Source of the DNA: Gordionus sp. m RMFG-2023
Lineage: Eukaryota; Nematomorpha; Gordioida; Chordodea; Parachordodidae
Length of the DNA: 64,000 bases
NCBI RefSeq assembly: GCF_954871325.1
Contig: NC_088779.1
Location: 18,354,846 to 18,418,845, forward strand
Direction: 5' to 3'
Part shown: positions 11,157 through 22,100 of the stretch, piece by piece
Position numbering within the stretch: the first letter of the stretch is position 1
Layout: each line of letters begins with the position of its first letter
Notes under the pieces: model-generated
Databases searched by the model: none
What the model was told of the DNA's origin: nothing
Seen by the model: only the letters and a program-made list of their open reading frames with translations
Program-made: the position numbers and the translations under genes

Positions 11157-12400
11157 AAAATATAACCATAATAAATGAATATGAGGATTTACCTATTAAC
11201 TTTGATCAAATTCGTGATGAAACTTTGAAAGATATGGAATTAAAACAAGTCATAAGTGATATTAATAGCAACAGGCCTATAATGAATAATATTTATAAAA
11301 ACATTGAATTGGAATTAAGTATAATTAAGGATTGTCTTTACAAAAGCAACAAAATCATAATTCCGTCTTCTATGAGAAAAAATATACTACAGTCATTACA
11401 TGAAGGTCACTTGGGGGCAGGAAAAATCAAATCCTTAGCCAAGGATTACATGTGGTGGCCTGGTATAAATAATGATATAGTTATGGAAGTGAAAAGTTGT
11501 GATGATTGTAACATATATCATGATAATCCTATAAAGATACAAAAACCATGGGTTTCGGCAACCAAACCGTTTGAAAGGATACACATAGATTATGCGGGTC
11601 CGTTTTTCACAAAAAATTGGTTGATAATAGTCGATGCCTACAGCAAATTTCCAATTATTATTCCTGTTAAAAATATTACGACTGATATTACTTTAAAAGA
11701 AATCTTTAAAACTATTTCGCTATATGGAATACCTGAAACTATAGTTACTGATAACGGCACTAACTTTACGAGTAACGATTTTGAAAAATTTTGCAACAAT
11801 TTTGGTATTAAACATGTGCTTACATCTGCTTATCACCAGCAATCCAATGGCCAGGTTGAACGCATGGTTAGAAGGTTCAAAACACATATGAAAAGGAATA
11901 TTAAAATTGACCCAGATATTGAACTTAGCAAATTTTTATTTAATTACAGAAATACGCGTAATGATACTACAGGAGTTACACCATCTCAGAGAATGTTTAA
12001 TCGAGATATTAAAATTAAATGGGACTTATTAAAACCGATGGAGGAGAAGGAGAATAAAATAAACGTTACTTTACCACGAAATAGAACTTTTAACGTAGGA
12101 GATTTTGTTTGGTACAAAGTACAAGGTGATGATAAATGGTGCAAAGGTATAATCACACATAAAGAAAGTGATATGATGTTCCAAATTAAGACTGAGAAAG
12201 GTATTTTGAGGAGACATTTAGATCAAATAAGAATTAGAAACTGTTTTAACACAATTATTAACTATGACTTTAAGGATTCTTTTAAGGAGGGAAGTGTGGA
12301 CAAAAATATAAAAATTATTGATAATAACGATATAACACCTATTTCTAGACCTGTGCGAATAAAAAAAAAACCTGTTTATTTAAAAGACTATGTAACTTAA
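11145..12400 (+). CDS. Gypsy-B integrase
   Basis: The integrase frame overlaps the end of the RNase H frame, so a frameshift, programmed or mutational, separates them. The zinc-binding HEGHLGAG...CDDC lies at about 11401-11508. The core has HIDYAGP, TDNGTNF and NGQVERM, giving the D, D and E residues. The C-terminal domain contains FVWYKVQGDDKWCKGIITH and RRHLDQIRIR. The tail ends VYLKDYVT at 12400. All catalytic residues are present and the roughly 420 codons are open. Confidence 0.88.
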
Positions 12401-12817
12401 AATATAAAATAAATATTAAATCGCATAAAGTAAATTAAATATTAAAACGCTTATATTAAAACCAAAGAATTAAAACGCTGAAAATATTATATAACAATCT
12501 TATTGATTTATCATTCTTCATTTATTCTTATATCCAATATGATGAACTATTATTTCTTATTATTCGCAACTTATTTATGATAATAATAACAACTGAGTAC
12601 TATCAAACAAGCTATGATTAATGGAGACAACTTACGATAAGGATATCAAGCTTGCGATTTAAACAAACCAACGTGCAAAATCGATTTATACAAACCAACG
12701 ATTGGGACAAGCCAGCGTTATGATGATTTGTGATACAACTTGATTACCAAAACGATAAACCACTTGGACAACAAACTCTCTGTGACTTCTCCGATGAGAT
12801 TATCAGAAGAGCGAGAA

Positions 12818-13139
12818 TGTTGCGTTATAATCTAATTCTTTATTTTACTTTTTGTTTTTTGCATTTGAACTTTTTGTAATCTAATTTTTATTATTTTTTG
12901 TAATTTAATTTTATAACTTTATTGCGTAACCTTATTTTAATAACTTTATTTTTTATACGGCGTAACCTTACTTTTTATATTTTATAATATTTTTACTTTT
13001 TTGTTTTTCGTTTGTATTCTAATTTGGACTTATAAAAATGTATATAAACGAAGTGTGAAATGGAAAAGATAGTGATAATAAAGTTAAACATAAATAAACA
13101 TATTTTTTACTTACATGCACATTATCATGTTACTTTGCA
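12818..13139 (+). repeat. 3' LTR of Gypsy-B
   Basis: 322 bp, direct repeat of 7513-7834. Confidence 0.92.
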
Positions 13140-13165
13140 AAAAAATATAAATATATAAGGCTAAC

Positions 13166-13620
13166 TTTATTTTGTGTTCTTAGTAGATTTTGTAGGGTCT
13201 CACGATCCCTATAGCGTTTCTTTTTTTGATTGATCTGCCATCTTTTTCTTTTATTAATGACGGATAAATCACCACCTGTACAATAATTAACTGAGGTTAT
13301 GACATGGCTTGTTATCTAAAATAAAAACAAAAGAATAAATAAAAAAAATAAATGCATTGAACCTGAAGAGGAGTCAATATTAGGTTAACCTCTCTAGAAA
13401 TAGTGGGAATATCATCCATCAGAAGCTAAAATAGAGGATTAGGGTTAGCCTAGACAAATAAAGAAATCAGGCAAAAATATAAATAAACTATTGTTGAAAT
13501 TAAACAAACATTAAAATAATGTAAAACCGGTAGATGGGTCAAAATTAGATGCATATTTCTAGTAGTTGGAGGGCTATCATCAAAAAATTTTTTTAGGGGA
13601 CTTATCAAGCCTATTATGAT
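13166..13620 (-). repeat. Helitron exon array (upstream half)
   Basis: On the minus strand, exon 13315-13166 (150 bases, phase 0) is type A: GGDLSVINKRKRWQINQ, then basic RYRDRE. Exon 13449-13363 ends in a LTPLQ-like sequence but has an in-frame stop. A further degenerate copy at about 13614-13526 contains FFDDSPPTTRN and resembles part of exon 6595-6404. These are the same exon types as at 6.2-7.5 kb, separated from them by Gypsy-B. Confidence 0.62.
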
Positions 13621-13985
13621 ATTCTAAAAGTTAAAAAATAACCTGATGAATGTAATGTTATTAAGATTAAGGTTAATTAATTATAAGGTAATTAAAAAAT
13701 AAGATTAAAAAAGGGAGGAAAAAGAAGGTATAAATTATTATATTAAAAAATTAAATGTAATGTTATTAAGATTAAGGTTAATTAATTGTAAGGTAATTAA
13801 AAAATAAGATTAAAAAAGGGGGGAAAAAGAAGGTATAAAATATTATATTATAAAAATAATAAAAATTAAATTAAAGGAATTGATAAGGTTTGGCTATCAT
13901 CAGAAAATTTTTTTTGGGGGACTTATCAAGCCTATTATGATATTCTAAAAGTTAAAAAATAATATGATGAATGTAATGTTATTAA
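13571..13985. repeat. Local duplications upstream of the Helitron exons
   Basis: A block starting GGCTATCATC and running through GACTTATCAAGCCTATTATG occurs at about 13571-13667 and again at 13889-13985. Between them, a unit of about 97 bases starting TGTAATGTTATTAAGATTAAGG is repeated (about 13655 and 13752). No coding sense is seen. Confidence 0.7.
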
Positions 13986-14307
13986 GTATAAATAGGTTAG
14001 GATAAGAATATTTAAATATTTGAATATACTTGGTTATCTTCTTAATTATTGATTATGAAAGAAAAATATGAGTACAAAAGATTTCATTAATGTGTAATTG
14101 ATAATATGAGATGAAAATTGATAAGGTAATCTAAAAAATAAAGAAAGGATTAAGTGAAATAAAAAGTTTCATTCATATTTACAAATTTGAGGGAATATTG
14201 TTTTTATCAATACATCCATGTTAGGTACGTGTACACCATCAATTCCAGTCATCTATATGAATAAAATAAAATAATATCAACAAATAAAAAAAAAAAAAAA
14301 AATACGT
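13986..14307. other. AT-rich leader region of the Helitron
   Basis: No gene is supported. On the minus strand, 14252-14169 reads a 27-codon ORF (MTGIDGVHVPNMDVLIKTIF) directly after a TATAG acceptor-like site. It may be an early Helitron exon, but nothing confirms it. Confidence 0.3.
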
Positions 14308-14365
14308 ACCGATGACATGACGTAGCGATGACATGACGTCACGATGACGTAGTGAGGACATCGGA
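14308..14365. promoter_or_regulatory. Short tandem repeats with a CRE-type palindrome
   Basis: Three tandem copies of a roughly 16-base motif (GATGACATGACGT...) occur, including a perfect TGACGTCA palindrome at 14334-14341, in otherwise AT-rich sequence. This palindrome is the classic CREB/ATF binding site. It lies upstream of the minus-strand Helitron exons, so a promoter role is possible; that is inference. Confidence 0.4.
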
Positions 14366-14754
14366 AAATTATAATATAGATTATAAAAATTGCTATTTTT
14401 AGATTAATTAAATTATTAATCAATTTATATTTATTTTATAGTAGATATATATATAGATAAAAAAAGGAAATAAAAACAGTTGTCGTTTTTCCGGATTTTT
14501 TTCATCATTTGATTATTGTTGTCTATTTTTTTAAAAAATTTATTTTTTTTGGTTTTGTTAAAAAGAGAAAAAATTAAATTTTGTTCAAAAGAAAAGAAGA
14601 AAGAAAAAAATATTACAAGTAAGAAAAAATTATATATTTTATTGTAAAAGTGCAGTAAGAGAATAAAAAAGAATAGATAATTAGTTAGAAAGACGAAAGT
14701 TGGTATTAAATCGTTATCTATCGCTAGAAAATATCCGCACTGCACCGGATCTCT
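14366..14754. other. AT-rich spacer without recognisable gene
   Basis: A 104-codon minus-strand ORF (14745-14431) is dominated by F, L, N and K, as expected by chance in AT-rich DNA. I see no motif. Confidence 0.4.
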
Positions 14755-15395
14755 TTAAAATATTAACCGTTGGCGTAACCCAAGTAATTGGAGGCCTTCG
14801 TCTAAATGTCTGTCCAACTCAGCTTCAACGGTTAGACGCAACGGAAATGGAATTCTTCTAGACGGTAGCACAATTGGCATTGTATTTGGTTGTATTTTGA
14901 TGACGGCTTCCTGTAATTTTATTTGTCCTAATTTTTTTTTAAAAACTTGAGGAAATTTTGAAACAATAGTATTTAAATAGTAATCTTTCATATTTATATT
15001 ATTAATACGAACTTTTTCAGGAAGTTTTATATCATCTTTAAGAAAGGACATTCCAAAAATAAGGGAATTCTCACCCTTAACTACCCAAATAGGTAAAAAT
15101 TTTGAAATATTTTTTACTTCGACCTCCACTAAACATTTACCCAACACTTCGATCTTGATATGATTATATCCTACTAGTTTATAAGCACATGATAATGGTA
15201 GTTTGACTATGCGACTCCAGGTAACCTCATTTTTCACACTACACGCCGCGCTTATTAAATTCCATAGTAAGCTGCAGCCCATTTATCTTCACATGGATTG
15301 TAGCTTATTAGCAAAAGACAGGCGAGATGTCCATGGTAAAATCATTTGTTACACTCTTTTGCTATGTGGTTTGCTTTTCTGCACCGAAAGCATAT
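14755..15395 (-). pseudogene. Gypsy-C fragment: gag zinc knuckle, protease, start of RT
   Basis: The minus strand shows a zinc knuckle CFRCRKANHIAKEC (C-x2-C-x4-H-x4-C, 15392-15351), followed by a stop. A degenerate protease region near 15265 reads MEFN and, one frame away, SAACSV, where the family has a D-S-G-A type site. A 175-aa ORF (15282-14755) runs LPIWVVKGENSLIFGMSFLK, then IVLPSRRIPFPLRLTVEAEL, the entry to gypsy RT. Sequence past this point is missing. It is a truncated fragment unrelated in detail to Gypsy-A and B, and no LTRs are seen. Confidence 0.75.
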
Positions 15396-15428
15396 TACTT
15401 TTTTTGGCTAAAATTAGGTTTAAAACGA

Positions 15429-17502
15429 GTATGACTAAATACTGTCTTGCTAAAGTGTCTTGCTAAAAAGCAATTAATCATAATCAATCATAATTTGATG
15501 ATATAATATCTTTTAAAAAAAAAATTTCAGAAACATTTTTTTATTTTACATAAATCAATTTTTTATTAATTAAAAAATTCATATTAAATATCAAATAATT
15601 TAAAATTCTATTTTTACTTAATATTATTGGAAAAAAAATATATTTACTAGCTTATTACAACTTAAATTTTATTTTTCAATTACAAAATTTAACAAATTTA
15701 TATCCATAAGAGGGCGTTAGATACATAAATATGAAAATATATTCTTAGGAAACCAGAATAAATATTGGATAGCGCTTTTTTGTATTTGGGTGTAAATACT
15801 TGTGAAAAACCTAAAAAAAATTTAAAAAATAGAGGTTTCTTTGAGATTTAATTAATAAGTGGGTTTAGAATCGAAAAATAGTAGAAAGTTTGTAAGGAAC
15901 ATATTGCTGGCGTTATTGATCAAAATCTCTTCATTTTTGGTTTATACGTGTATATTTAGGTGTTAAACATTATCCTAAAAAATATTTTAAAAATATTATG
16001 ATTTGACCGAATGCCGAGCTTAAAACCGACCACTTACTAAATATTCGATCTACCAAATTTGGTAGTAATATTATTTGGAAAAACATTTTTGGTTTAGATA
16101 TATATATATACGTGTAAATCATAATCCCAAAAAATTTTTTAAAAATATCTTAATTTGACCGATAACCGATTTGAAACCGAAATACTGTCTTGCTGGCGTT
16201 ATACATAGAAAATTCTTCATTTTTGGTTTATACGTGAACAATAACGTGTTAAGCATTATCCTAATTAATTTTTTGAAAATATTATGATTTGACCGAATGG
16301 CGAGCTCAAAACCGACCACTTACTAAATATTCGATCTACCAAGTTTGGTAGTAATATTATTTGGAAAATGTTCATTTTTGGTTAATTTATCTATAAATAC
16401 GTGCAAATCATTATCCCAAAAAATTTTTAAAAAAAATATCGTGATTTGACCGATAACCGATTTGAAACCGAAATACTGTCTTGCTGGCGTTATACATAGA
16501 AAATTCTTCATTTTTGGTTTATACGTGAACAATAACGTGTTAAGCATTATCCTAATTAATTTTTTGAAAATATTATGATTTGACCGAATGGCGAGCTCAA
16601 AACCGACCACTTACTAAATATTCGATCTACCAAGTTTGGTAGTAATATTATTTGGAAAATGTTCATTTTTGGTTAATTTATCTATAAATACGTGCAAATC
16701 ATTATCCCAAAAAATATTTTAAAAATATCGTGATTTGACCGATAACCGATTTGAAATCGAAATACTGCCTTGCTGGCGTTATACATAGAAAATTCTTCAT
16801 TCTTGGTTTATACGTGAACAATAACGTGTTAAGCATTATCCTAATTAATTTTTTGGAAATATTATGATTTGACCGAATGGCGAGCTCAAAACCGACCACT
16901 TACTAAATATTCGATCTACCAAATTTGGTAGTAATATTATTTGGAAAATGTTCATTTTTGGTTTAAATATCTATATATACGTGTAAATCATTATCCCAAA
17001 AAATATTTTAAAAATATCGTGATTTGACAGAAAACCGATTTGAAACCGGCCCAATGACTAAATGCTGGCGTTATATGTGGAAAATTCTTCATTTTTGGTT
17101 TATATGTGAACAATAACGTGTTAAGCATTATCCTAGTTAATTTTTTGAAAATATTATGATTTGACTGAATGGCGAGCTCAAAACCGACCACTTACTAAAT
17201 ATTCGATCTACCAAATTTGGTAGTAATATTATTTGGAAAATGTTCATTTTTGGTTTAAATATCTATATATACGTGTAAATCATTATCCCAAAAAATATTT
17301 TAAAAATATCGTGATTTGACAGAAAACCGATTTGAAACCGGCCCAATGACTAAATACTGTCTTGCTGGCGTTATACGTGGAAAATTCTTCATTTTTGGTT
17401 TATACGTGAAAAATAACGTGACCTTATCCTAATTAATTTTTTGAAAATATTATGATTTGACCGAATGGCGAGCTCTAAACCGACCACTTACTAAATATTC
17501 GA
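15429..17502 (-). repeat. Left inverted end of the foldback MULE
   Basis: The terminal head 15429-16010 contains an extra AT-rich stretch near 15485-15600 that the right end lacks. About five tandem units of about 289 bp follow (boundaries near 16319, 16610, 16899 and 17191). The last unit breaks off at TTCGAT (17502), directly followed by transposase-coding sequence. The units are inverted relative to those at 19127-23360. Confidence 0.88.
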
Positions 17503-18385
17503 TGACTATCCAATTTTTCTCGGCCCAGTTTATTTGCATGGAAATGCAGATTATCAAACTTATAATAATTTCTTTTCAGATTTAGAGGGAATTTTTAAAA
17601 AAAATATTAATAAAAACAATATAATTTTTGGGGCAGATGATGAAAAAGCTCTACATACCTCTATAAAACAAAATTTTCCGAATTCTGTGCAATTATTATG
17701 CACAAGACATATAAAAGAAAATATTAAAAATTATTTGAGAGATAAAGAGGGGGTTCCCGAAGTAATAAGAAATAAAATAATATTTTTAATTTTTGGTAAC
17801 AATGGCTTGATATTTTCCAATTCTGATGAGATTTTTTTTGATAAACTTAATAATTTACGAAAATTTTGCGAAAATATTCACTACTATTTTTTTATAGAAT
17901 ATATTAACATTTATTTAGAAAAGAATTTGTACAATAATGTGTTTATCCCAATAAAAAATAAAATTATAAGTGATTTATGGACTAACAACAATTGTGAGTC
18001 CGTCCATGAATCATGTATTTAAAAGTTATACAAATTGGCAATCAAGTAATTTAATTAATTTAATTGATATAATATATAATAAAGTACAAATACAAGAAAA
18101 AGATCTCGAAAGAGCTTTGATAGGAAAAGGAGAATATTATTTGGCTGAGGGGTATAAGTCATTTCAGATAGATTTATCAATTTGGGAGAAATTTAGTGAG
18201 GAGGATAAAAAAAAGAGGTAGAAAATTTAACAAAAGGAAGTAAAAAACAGGAAAGAGAAAATGTCATGTCATCATGCGGGGAATTAATACTTTTAAAGCC
18301 TAAAAATTCTAAAAAACCTTGTCAAAAAATTAGAATAAAAAAAAATAGAACAGTATCAATAAAAAAAATTAAAATTGAAAAATAA
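17503..18385 (+). pseudogene. MULE transposase, C-terminal part
   Basis: The frame begins in GACTATCCAATTTTTC, reading DDYPIFLGPVYLHGNADYQT, typical of the MULE transposase domain. It continues with the second catalytic Asp region (FGADDEKALH), LLCTRHIKENIKNYL, and the third catalytic residue motif NNNCES. A frameshift right after it (about 18000) moves to NHVFKSYTNWQSSNLINLID, and a second near 18215 to VENLTKGSKKQERENV with a basic C-terminus ending at 18385. The N-terminal DNA-binding region and first catalytic Asp are absent, because coding starts exactly at the edge of the left repeat array. Confidence 0.85.
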
Positions 18386-18409
18386 TAAGGCCTTAAACGT
18401 CGTACTCTT

Positions 18410-18900
18410 TTTCATATATATCAAATCAATTTTTTAATTTTACAATAGATTTTTGTATCGAAACAATGCTTCATCCTAATCATAGTTTTTTAAGAAAATT
18501 TATTCACATCGCATACAAATATTGATTTTTTTTAAAATTTTTTTTCATATCGTCACAAATACCAAATTTTTTAAATATTAATTTTTTGTAACTTTTATTC
18601 ATTGATATCGTCACAAATACCAAATTTTTTTAAATTTTTTTTATTGACATCGCATACAAATATTAATTATTTTTAATTTTTATTCATATCATCACAAATA
18701 CCAAATTTTTTAAATATATTTTTGTAACTTTTATTCATTCATATCGTCACGAATAGCAAATTTTGTTAAATTTTTTTTATTGACATCGCATACAAATATT
18801 AATCTTTTTTAATTTTTATTCATATCATCACAAATACCAAATTTTTTTAAAATATTTTTTTTTACATCGCATAATTTAATTGATTATTCATAATTTCTAT
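18410..18900. repeat. AT-rich minisatellite in the MULE core
   Basis: Alternating phrases ATATCGTCACAAATACCAAA and GACATCGCATACAAATATTA recur about every 55-65 bases, separated by T-rich runs. A compound unit of about 175 bases seems to repeat 2-3 times. No coding sense. Confidence 0.7.
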
Positions 18901-19126
18901 TTTGTTAAATATTTTTTAAAATATATGAAGAAATGATGATATATATAGATGAAAATACTAGGGATATCTGATACTCGTTTAATTATATTTATTTTTCGCT
19001 TTTGTTTTTAGTATAATTATTGTATCAAATGTCTTTTATCGACATTAATTTAATAAAATTATATTTTATTTTTTGGATTAATATAATATTATATAATAGA
19101 TAAAAAATAAAATATTTATTAAGATA

Positions 19127-22100
19127 AAGAATTTTCTATGGATAACGACAGCATTGCAGTATTTCGGTTTCAAATCGGTTATGGGTCAAATCACGATATT
19201 TTTAAAATATTTTTTGGGATAATGATTTGCACGTATTTATAGATATATTAACCAAAAATGAACATTTTCCAAATAATATTACTACCAAATTTGGTAGATC
19301 GAATATTTAGTAAGTGGTCGGTTTTAAGCTCGGCATTCGGTCAAATCATAATATTTTCAAAAAACTAATTAGGATAATGCTTAACACGTTATTGTTCATG
19401 TACAAACAAAAAATGGAGAATTTTCTATGTATAACGCCAGCAAGACAGTATTTCGGTTTCAAATCGGTTATAGGTCAAATCACGATATTTTTAAAATATT
19501 TTTTGGGATAATGATTTCCACGTATTTATAGATAAATTAACCAAAAATGAACATTTTCCAAATAATATTACTACCAAACTTGGTAGATCGAATATTTAGT
19601 AAGTGGTCGGTTTTGAGCTAGGCATTCGGTCAAATCATAATATTTTCAAAAAATTAATTAGGATAATGCTTAAAACGTTATTGTTCACGTATAAACCAAA
19701 AATGGAGAATTTTCTATGTATAACGCCAGCAAAACAGTATTTCGGTTTCAAATCGGTTATCGGTCAAATCACGATATTTTAAAAATATTTTTTGGGATAA
19801 TGATTTTCACGTATTTATAGATAAATTAACCAAAAATGAACATTTTCCAAATAATATTACTACCAAATTTGGTAGATCGAATATTTAGTAAGTGGCGGTT
19901 TTGAGCTCGCCATTCGGTCAAATCATAATATTTTCAAAAAATTAATTAGGATAATGCTTAACACGTTATTGTTCACGTATAAACCAAAAATGAAGAATTT
20001 TCTATGTATAACGCCAGCAAGACAGTATTTCGGTTTCAAATCGGTTATAGGTCAAATCACGATATTTTTAAAATATTTTTTAGGATAATGATTTCCACGT
20101 ATTTATAGATAAATTAACCAAAAATGAACATTTTCCAAATAATATTACTACCAAACTTGGTAGATCGAATATTTAGTAAGTGGTCGGTTTTGAGCTCGGC
20201 ATTCGGTCAAATCATAATATTTTCAAAAAATTAATTAGGATAATGCTTAAAACGTTATTGTTCACGTATAAACCAAAAATGGAGAATTTTCTATGTATAA
20301 CGCCAGCAAGACAGTATTTCGGTTTCAAATCGGTTATCGGTCAAATCACGATATTTTAAAAATATTTTTTGGGATAATGATTTGCACGTATTTATAGATA
20401 AATTAACCAAAAATGAACATTTTCCAAATAATATTACTACCAAATTTGGTAGATCGAATATTTAGTAAGTGGTCGGTTTTGAGCTCGCCATTCGGTCAAA
20501 TCATAATATTTTCAAAAAATTAATTAGGATAATGCTTAACACGTTATTGTTCACGTATAAACCAAAAATGAAGAATTTTCTATGTATAACGCCAGCAAGA
20601 CAGTATTTCGGTTTCAAATCGGTTATAGGTCAAATCACGATATTTTTAAAATATTTTTTAGGATAATGATTTCCACGTATTTATAGATAAATTAACCAAA
20701 AATGAACATTTTCCAAATAATATTACTAGCAAACTTTGTAGATCGAATATTTAGTAAGTGGTCGGTTTTGAGCTCGGCATTCGGTCAAATCATAATATTT
20801 TCAAAAAATTAATTAGGATAATGCTTAAAACGTTATTGTTCACGTATAAACCAAAAATGGAGAATTTTCTATGTATAACGCCAGCAAGATAGTATTTCGG
20901 TTTCAAATCGATTATCGGTCAAATCACGATATTTTAAAAATATTTTTTGGGATAATGATTTGCACGTATTTATAGATAAATTAACCAAAAATGAACATTT
21001 TCCAAATAATATTACTACCAAATTTGGTAGATCGAATATTTAGTAAGTGGTCGGTTTTGAGCTCGCCATTCGGTCAAATCATAATATTTTCAAAAAATTA
21101 ATTAGGATAATGCTTAACACGTTATTGTTCACGTATAAACCAAAAATGAAGAATTTTCTATGTATAACGCCAGCAAAACAGTATTTCGGTTTCAAATCGG
21201 TTATCGGTCAAATCACGATATTTTAAAAATATTTTTTAGGATAATGATTTCCACGTATTTATAGATAAATTAACCAAAAATGAACATTTTCCAAATAATA
21301 TTACTAGCAAACTTTGTAGATCGAATATTTAGTAAGTGGTCGGTTTTGAGCTCGCCATTCGGTCAAATCATAATATTTTCAAAAAATTAATTAGGATAAT
21401 GCTTAACACGTTATTGTTCACGTATAAACCAAAAATGAAGAATTTTCTATGTATAACGCCAGCAAGACAGTATTTCGGTTTCAAATCGGTTATCGGTCAA
21501 ATCACGATATTTTTAAAACATTTTTTGGGATAATGATTTGCACGTATTTATAGATAAATTAACCAAAAATGAACATTTTCCAAATAATATTACTACCAAA
21601 TTTGGTAGATCGAATATTTAGTAAGTGGTCGGTTTTGAGCTCGCCATTCGGTCAAATCATAATATTTTCAAAAAATTAATTAGGTTAATGCTTAACACGT
21701 TATTGTTCACGTATAAACCAAAAATGAAGAATTTTCTATGTATAACGCCAGCAAGACAGTATTTCGGTTTCAAATCGGTTATAGGTCAAATCACGATATT
21801 TTTAAAATATTTTTTAGGATAATGATTTCCACGTATTTATAGATAAATTAACCAAAAATGAACATTTTCCAAATAATATTACTAGCAAACTTTGTAGATC
21901 GAATATTTAGTAAGTGGTCGGTTTTGAGCTCGCCATTCGGTCAAATCATAATATTTTCAAAAAATTAATTAGGATAATGCTTAACACGTTATTGTTCACG
22001 TATAAACCAAAAATGAAGAATTTTCTATGTATAACGCCAGCAAGACAGTATTTCGGTTTCAAATCGGTTATCGGTCAAATCACGATATTTTTAAAACATT

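Larger units (their letters stand above)
7513..13139 (+). mobile_element. Gypsy-B: Ty3/gypsy LTR retrotransposon
   Basis: A 5.6 kb element with 322-bp LTRs (7513-7834, 12818-13139), TG...CA ends, and a run of A on both outer sides (7508-7512 and 13140-13144) consistent with a 5-bp target duplication. Plus-strand order is a small ORF, gag, protease, RT, RNase H, integrase. A TGG-starting primer site follows the 5' LTR directly at 7835, and a purine tract AGAAGAGCGAGAA (about 12805-12817) precedes the 3' LTR. It is inserted in an intron between Helitron exons 13315-13166 and 7487-7413. The body carries a few frameshifts and one nonsense codon. Confidence 0.93.
1..14260 (-). mobile_element. Decayed Helitron, left end outside the window
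   Basis: Three pieces read in order on the minus strand as one Helitron protein. An N-terminal exon array lies at 13.6-6.2 kb, a Helitron_like_N domain at 6142-5085, and the stretch leading towards the Rep/helicase region at 145-1. The reading runs off the left edge of the window. Gypsy-B sits in an intron of the exon array. Gypsy-A plus about 0.5 kb of AT-rich sequence sits inside the coding region. The 5' terminus is not resolved; I place it only approximately near 14.2 kb because helitron-like exons stop there. Helitrons carry no inverted repeats or target duplications, so the ends cannot be fixed by eye. Confidence 0.75.

Noticed and set aside
7513-13139. Envelope-like gene in Gypsy-B
   Set aside because: After integrase (12400) only about 400 AT-rich bases remain before the LTR; no env ORF.
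14431-14745. 104-codon minus-strand ORF
   Set aside because: Composition almost only F, L, N, K, I as expected by chance in AT-rich DNA; no motif.
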